Positions 57,660-64,000 of a DNA stretch of 64,000 nt are shown one piece after another (within the stretch, counting starts at the first letter, position 1; every line of letters begins with the position of its first letter). The position numbers were made by a program, and so were the translations under genes. The DNA is from Epichloe hybrida. Taxonomy: Eukaryota; Ascomycota; Sordariomycetes; Hypocreales; Clavicipitaceae. The notes under the pieces were generated by a model, which was not told the DNA's origin, did no database searches, and saw nothing but the letters and a program-made list of their open reading frames with translations. The DNA is taken from the NCBI GenBank assembly GCA_019022495.1, contig JAFEKR010000005.1, forward strand, positions 1,426,001-1,490,000. Direction: 5' to 3'.

Positions 57660-60600
57660 TACTATAGCGCACTATATACCCTTTAGGTATAAAAGTTAGC
57701 TACTATCTATACCTCTAATTAATCAAATTAAACACTTTTTATTATTTATTTACACCCCTACCTAATAGTTATAAGCCTAGGTGGTTTCTATTACTAAATT
57801 TATTATTATCTTTAAAGTATTAAGCTCTATTAGATTAATTAAATTAACGCTTACTAATATTATAAGATAAACGCCCTTATTATATTAATTAATAGTTAAT
57901 TAATATATCCTATACTTCCCTTATATAGTGTATTCCCCTTTAATATATCTAAAGAAACTCTAAATATAGTATTATTATTAAAGAAAGACTAGATTAAGTA
58001 GTTTATATAGATTAAGAATTATATAGAATCCTATAGGGTCTAGGAGTATATTAACCTAAATAAGGTTAAATTACTTAAAAAACCTATAATACTTATATAC
58101 CTATAAAGGGGTTAGAGACTAGAGATTATAGAGAATAACCCTAATACTCTTAAGAATTAGAAGCTAGTATATAAAGATATAAAGGATTACTTTAATTTTA
58201 AATATAAGGAGCTTTAATTTAAGCTTATAAAGTATTATAATCTAGCTAAATAAATACTAAAGATTAGGGAATATATTTATAAGACCCTTTTAAAGAATAT
58301 TTAAGATTCCCTTAACTTTAATACTAAGGTTAAGGAGAAGGAGTCTATCTAATATTATATCTAAAGAATACTCTTACTTCTTTATAAGTAGTATAAGCTA
58401 AATACAAAGAAAATACTAATCCTTATAGAAAACCATTTAAACAATTATTTATAAGCTAAAGGTACCTACGATTAGTATAAGTGGGCTATAATAATTAAAG
58501 TACTTTAGAGAAATTATCTAGACCTTAGAACCTAATAGACTAAAGAGATAATACTATATAAGTTTATTATGCCTTTTTAAAGTAAATATAAGTTATTTTA
58601 GAAGAAGTGGAATAACTTGCTTAATAAAGGGATAAAAACAAGCTTAATTAAAGCTATTACTAAGTTTAAAAGGGACTATAAGGCCTTGCTAAAGGAACCA
58701 AAGACTGCTAATGCTCTTATAAGTAATAGATTAAATAATTTAATAAAGCTAGAGAGGCTTAAGTGCCTTAGATATACGAATTATAATATAAAGAATACCT
58801 TAAAGTAGTGGGAATCCTGTAATTTATTTAAGGCTCTCTATAAGCTAGAAGCTACTCTAAAGAACTAGGAAGTTAGGAAAAACTCTAAAGAGAATATTAA
58901 GAAGTATCTTAAGGCTAACCTATAGGAGAAATTAAAGGCTATAAATTAGAAGCTAGAGAAGAAAGGTAATAAGATTATTATGCCTTTATAAAACCCTATA
59001 AATAACTTAGTAGCTATTACTCTAGGTGAAAAGTTAGCTAATATATTATTATTTATATGCTTTAAGCGTGTGGAATTATTAAAGGAAAGCGTGAATTTAT
59101 TAAACACTAGGAATAACTTAGAATTAAGAAGGAATATAGTTCTCTATAACTCTAGAGTAAACATTTATATCTTTAATAATATCTAATGGTTTAAATAATC
59201 TAAATTTAATAAGGATATAGTAATAGAGGTTAAGGCTAGCGGTATAATCTATATAGCTTTAGGTTAAGGGCCTGTAAGCATATCTATTATAGATTCTATA
59301 TTGCAAAGAGTAAGAACTATTATATTAGAGATAGCTTTGTTTATTCCTAAATTCCACGTTAATCTAGTATTAGCAATGATTATAATAAAAGCAGGCATCT
59401 TTTGGAATTAAAAGAAGGGATTTCTTTACAAAGGAAATTAGCCTATGGCTAGGGTATATAATATCAATGAGCTTCATGTGCTTTTAAGGCTATTAGAAGA
59501 CCTAAAAGAGGCTAACGCTATATTAAGCAAAGCTCCTAGGCCACCTATAAGAGAAGATATAGATCTCTAGTATTATAGAAGTAGTTATCTAGGCAAAAGG
59601 GCTTTTATAGAACTTATAAACATAACTTTAGGCATTAAATTAATAGGACCTAAGCTTATAGAGTATAAGATCTATGCTATAGGCAAAGCTAAGCGCTAGA
59701 GATCATAGGTTACACCTAAAGGACTTCCTTAAGGACTAGGTTATAGGCTTTTAGTTAATCTAGAGTACTATGACTCTCCTTGTTAGAATAGCGATAGGTA
59801 TTAGTGTGTTTTTTACATACCTTATAACCTTAATGTAATTCTTCTACTTATTTAAATCGAAGGATAGGATTCGTAATAGCTTCTATATAATAGCAGCGTT
59901 CCTAAGCACTTAATTTAGGGTTTAGCTACGATTTTTATATAGTGATATTAAAAAGGCCCTCTTTATGGAGAATATAAAGGATAAGATAGCCCTCACGGGC
60001 ATTATGGTCTATAATTTAGCTCCCTTAACACCTAGTTAGAATAGTAAGGTAAAGAGATCTAGGGGTGTGGTTAAGCAGAAGGCCTGTATGTTAAGTCTAG
60101 AGGCTAGATTCCTATTAGAACTTAATAATAAGATCTTTAACACAGCGGTTTACCTATTAAATTAAATACCTTTTAAGCATTACAGGAAATGGATTATACT
60201 ATATGAACTTTAGTGGAATTAGGCTAGGAAAACCATCCCTACCTATTCGTAGATATTAGAGACCTAAAAGCCCTTAATTTTATACCTCTAAGCTTATGGA
60301 TATAAAGCGTTTCCTATGATAATAAAAGCCCTAGAGTATATTAAATTAAATAACTTAATCCCTTAGTTAGAGTAGAAAGCTTATATTAGATACCTTGTAG
60401 GTTATAAGGGTAAATCTTAGTATATTATCTAGGTTCTAACCCTTTGTAATTATAAGGTTATTATATTAGCGTGTGTATGGTTTAATAAGGCTTTATTCTT
60501 TAAATTAGAAGAAGAGATTAAATTAGCCTAGATAGAGAAGATATTAATGATTACGCTACTTAAAGAGCTTAAAGCTAAAGACCTTAATAAAGAAATTAGT

Positions 60601-61870
60601 TAAGACCTTATAGGAATAGACCTAGAAGAGGAGAATTATAACTTTTAGCCCTTAGTTATAGAGCAAGAAAATAATTAGTTTAAAGTAAAAACATTACCTT
60701 ATATATTAGGGTAAGAAAGCGGCTATATTAGTGCTCTTTTAACCCCTCCTAACTCTTCTTATAAGGCACTAGTTACTATAGAGAATATAGAGCTTTAGGT
60801 ATAAGGTAATAATATGCTATTTTATAAGATTAATGAATTTATAAGTAATATAATAGCTAAATACGCGGAGACTACCGCGGAGACTAGTGAAATTACTGCT
60901 AAGAGTAGTAAGACTATGGAGAATCACAGTCCCTATAATAATAGTATTAATCTAAATAATATTATAACTAGAAAATATTAATAAAAGGATTTAAGGAAAG
61001 CTAGGTAAGTATAGTTTTCTTCTGCTTTCTCTATAGTGCTCTAAGGAACTTAGCATAATTTATATATTAAAGATATACCTTTAGAACCTACCTATTATTA
61101 CTAGGTAATAGTATTACTATATTATAACTACTAGAGGGAAGCGATTATAAAGGAGCTTTTAAAGCTTCTATTCTTAAACTACTAGGAGGATATACCTAAG
61201 GAAATAATTAATCCTAATAAGCATAAGGAAATTATTAACCTTAGCTAGGTTTTTAAATATAAAACTAATAAAAAGGGCATAGTTATAGAGTTTAAGGCTT
61301 AAATAGTAGTATAAGGTAATTAATAACTAAAGGATAACCTTAATAACTATACTATAATACTTACTTCTTAATCTCTATAAATGCTACTTGTAGTTTATTA
61401 TACTAATAATCTTAATACTTAATAATATAATGTTCGGAATACCTTCCTATACATAGAACTTAAAGAACCTGTCTTCTATAAGCCCCTAGAGGGTATAAAC
61501 ACAAAAGGTTATCTCTAGAAGATAATTAGAGCACTATATAGGCTACAGGAAGCTCCCTAATAATGGTTTCTTTATTTAATAAGATTCCTTTTAGAGCTTA
61601 GCTTTATCTAAGGGAAAGAAGACTTATGTATCTTTATAAAGGATAATTTTATTCTGTTTTTCTATGTAGATAATATTATAGTGCTTTACCTTAATGGATC
61701 TAAAGCAGAATTCAAAGAATTATATAAGTAATTAATAAATAGCCTAGATATTAAGGACTAAGGCGAATTAAAGTGGTTCCTAGGCATTAAAATTATTAGA
61801 AACCGCGAAACCAAAGAGATATAGTTATTATAGGAATTATATATTTAAAAGGGTATATATATAGAATAAC
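57660..61870 (+). mobile_element. Degenerate Ty1/copia-like retrotransposon without recognised LTRs
   Basis: AT-rich, stops in all frames. Plus-strand translation gives a gag-like stretch (for example 58617-58808), integrase-like sequence near 59380-59800, and a clear copia reverse transcriptase at about 61460-61850: LYRLQEAP, LCIFIKDNFILFFYVDNIIV, GELKWFLGIKIIRNRE. The catalytic YVDD appears as YVDN, a G-to-A change. The RT sequence differs from the other copia copies, so it is a third family. Short non-mutated DNA (57557-57650, GTGTTAGGAAGAGCTCCC...) separates it from the nested cluster. Boundaries are approximate. Confidence 0.7.
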
Positions 61871-64000
61871 CTTCGCATAAACTTCCGCACCGCTCTAAAG
61901 GTCCGGAATCGCCTCTAAAATACAAACCACATCAATATTTGAATTCCTCGCCTTTGTTTACCCCCCCCTATAATGTTACATTACAATAGAGCTAGTGGCA
62001 GGAGTGTAGATGTGCTAATAGTAATTAACTTAGGAGAAAGGGGGCTAGCATAGAGCTGCCACTACCTAAATATAGGAATAGGATAGTTTAACGTTTAGAG
62101 CGGTGAGAATAACCCTACGACGGACTAGAACTAATTTAAATATCTAGATAATACAAAATACTATAATAAAATTATAAGCCTTATCCCTAGTAATAAAGTT
62201 ACTTAGGTGTAGTGTATTACTAAAGCTATTACTAGATAGGTAGTGGACCGCGCCTAAGCTGAAGTAAAGGCAATAAACTATAATAATAGTAATATTTATA
62301 CTACTAAAGAAGCCCTTAAATAAGCCCTTAAAGAGGCTATTAAAGAAGGAGCTAAAGGAAGTAATACTCTAACCTAGGTAAGCATTACTACTAGCCTAGC
62401 CCCTAAATAAATAAATAACTTACCTCCCCCCCTCTAGATCCCTAGTAAATAGGACTAAGAGGTACTTATTAAAGGGAATACTATCTAGGAATCGCTCTAG
62501 TCTAGGGGCGCGGAAGACATGGTAATAGTAGTAAACAGAACTATAGGCTAGACTATAGTAGTAGTAGCTAGAAGACTCCCTAGTAAGGATATAATTATTA
62601 CCTTTAAAGGAAATGCTACCTAATATAGAGAAGACTAAAAATGGATTACTAAAGCATTTAGGCTAGAGGTAACCCTTCACTATTATATACTTAGCGTTAT
62701 TATTAAAGGATTCCTAACTAAATATACCTCTCTTAAGAACCTAGTAATAGAAATCGGAAAGGCTAATAAGGTAAATATAGTGAAAGTGATAGTAAGATAA
62801 CCCTAGGGCAAAGGCGCCTAAAGAACTACTCTAATACTAGGCCTAGCTAAAGTAGAAGATACTAATAAGATATGCTAAGATAGTATAGTCTTTAAAGCAA
62901 AGCTTTTCTGAACTAAACTATATAATAAGACCTTATAACCCTGATAGTACTATAATTGCTTCTAAACTAGCTACATAGCTAAGTTCTATAAGGTAACACT
63001 AAGGTATAGTAGGTGTAGAGCTAGCTGTTATAAGGATAGAGAGTTCTCCTGCCTAGTAAAAGATAGATAAGTAAAAGAGAACTATATCCTATGCTCTAGA
63101 CTATACCTAGCCTAGTTAAGGGACTATCCTATTCTAAAAGAGAAGTAAAATACTACTAAAGTAAGATATCTTAAATAGCCCTCCCGCTTTACTACCTACT
63201 CCCTAAGTAAAGGCTTAACTATACCCTATAAGAGACCTAGTATAGCAGTAGAACCTATTATTATAGTAAGTAAAAAGAGAGAATGCCCTATAAATACAGA
63301 ATAAAGCGCTAAATAACTAAGATTAGGAAGCATTAGATAGTACATAGAGTAACTTAGAGCTAGAATAAAGCTAGCATAAGATAGTAGTAACTAATAACCC
63401 CCCTGATTAATATAATAATGTTATAAGTCCTTTTCTAGAATATAAATAAGAAGAATAAACTAGTACATATAGCGCTCTGTTACTAGACTAATATAGACGT
63501 GATTATAATCTAAGAATAGGAACACATAAGAAACCCGTGGCCCCTAGTACTAGGCCTTGCCTAGTTCTAACTTATGTATTATAATAAATATAACATAGTA
63601 TATATAAATAAGAAATATAGAGTAGGGTTATGGTTAGCCTAGGGAGGGACTAACTAGTTACTAGTAAAGCTATAAGGAGTTAATATTTACTCCCTTTACT
63701 TAGAGGGATATAGTAATAACTAGAACACCCTTATTTACATAATTAACCTAGAGAAGCCCTATAACTAAAGTGTATTTGTAGGTGACTTTAACTAAAAGCA
63801 CCCCCTCTAGGATAAGCTAGATAGGAAAACTAATAGAGCGGATAAACTACTAGAGTTTATAGACTAGTAGAGGCTTAGACTTATTATACCCTAGGGTAAG
63901 CTTATAAGATAACATAAAGATAATAAAGATAGCACTATTAATCTAGCATAGGCTACGCTAGACATTAGAGTCTACTATAAAGGCACTAAAGATATCCCTA
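61871..64000 (+). mobile_element. Non-LTR retrotransposon (Tad1-like LINE), 5' part, runs off right edge
   Basis: Plus-strand relic. A less mutated patch (about 61870-61960) with a C run precedes it. ORF1 remnants extend over about 62100-63200 with CCHC zinc knuckles near 62940-63110 (YNCFQTSYIAKFYK and a second one). From about 63400 an endonuclease of the exonuclease-endonuclease-phosphatase type can be read: VGDFN followed by HPL near 63780, TNRADKLLEFID near 63820, and LIRQHKDNKDSTINLA near 63900. Reverse transcriptase would lie beyond the window. Many TAG stops. Confidence 0.75.

Noticed and set aside
58617..58808. 63-codon open frame as a possible gene
   Set aside because: Continues on both sides into broken copia gag-like sequence; a fragment, not a gene.
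1..64000. Starship-type giant element or CRISPR array
   Set aside because: No tyrosine-recombinase (DUF3435) gene, no spaced repeats; the island's edges show different, unrelated transposons.

Overview
The window is nuclear DNA of a filamentous ascomycete (Pezizomycotina; the gene types fit Sordariomycetes/Hypocreales, but I cannot name a species). Evidence: spliceosomal introns mostly of 50-110 nt, Zn2Cys6 regulators with fungal-specific domains, and AT-rich transposon DNA in which repeat pairs differ almost only by C/T and G/A transitions, the mark of repeat-induced point mutation (RIP).

Layout. 1-15,663: AT-rich, gene-free, made of decayed Ty1/copia-type LTR retrotransposons. One copy (4667-11472, 5-bp target duplication TAAAC) sits inside an older copy of the same family; a third fragment ends abruptly at the gene island, and a minus-strand element runs off the left edge. 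15,664-44,883: a gene island of normal base composition with eight genes that read through intact and two pseudogenes. 44,884-57,554: a nest of DNA transposons and one LTR element that can be resolved from target-site duplications. 57,557-64,000: another decayed copia element, then the 5' half of a Tad1-like LINE.

The left two thirds of the island looks like an aromatic-compound catabolic cluster: a hydroxyquinol-type intradiol dioxygenase (16558-17675, +), a salicylate-hydroxylase-like FAD monooxygenase (18163-19683, -), a Zn2Cys6 regulator (20345-22601, -), a short-chain dehydrogenase (22881-23997, -) and an NAD(P)-dependent reductase (24547-25614, -). Beyond them lie a dead DAL5-type transporter (28151-29451, -), a dead second copy of the FAD monooxygenase (31009-32150, +) and a second regulator with two zinc clusters (32407-34398, -). 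The inferred chemistry is hydroxylation of a phenolic acid to a trihydroxybenzene, then ring opening; the transporter and paralogue were probably once part of it. An alpha/beta hydrolase (39800-40858, -) could supply substrate from esters.

The most unexpected gene is an argininosuccinate synthase (36622-39519, +) that I assembled from 25 exons. All 24 junctions keep frame and the 412-residue product has the expected motifs. Its neighbours have 0-4 introns, so this gene stands out and may have a different origin. A polytopic membrane protein of unknown function (41597-44109, -) closes the island.

Other points of note: a 12-bp minisatellite that repeats the dioxygenase's own last codons and stop, with a related 12-bp array 8.5 kb away; two GC-AG introns; and five nested insertions on the right, each with a duplicated target. 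Exon boundaries were placed by eye from splice consensus, frame and family conservation; no alignment or database search was run.
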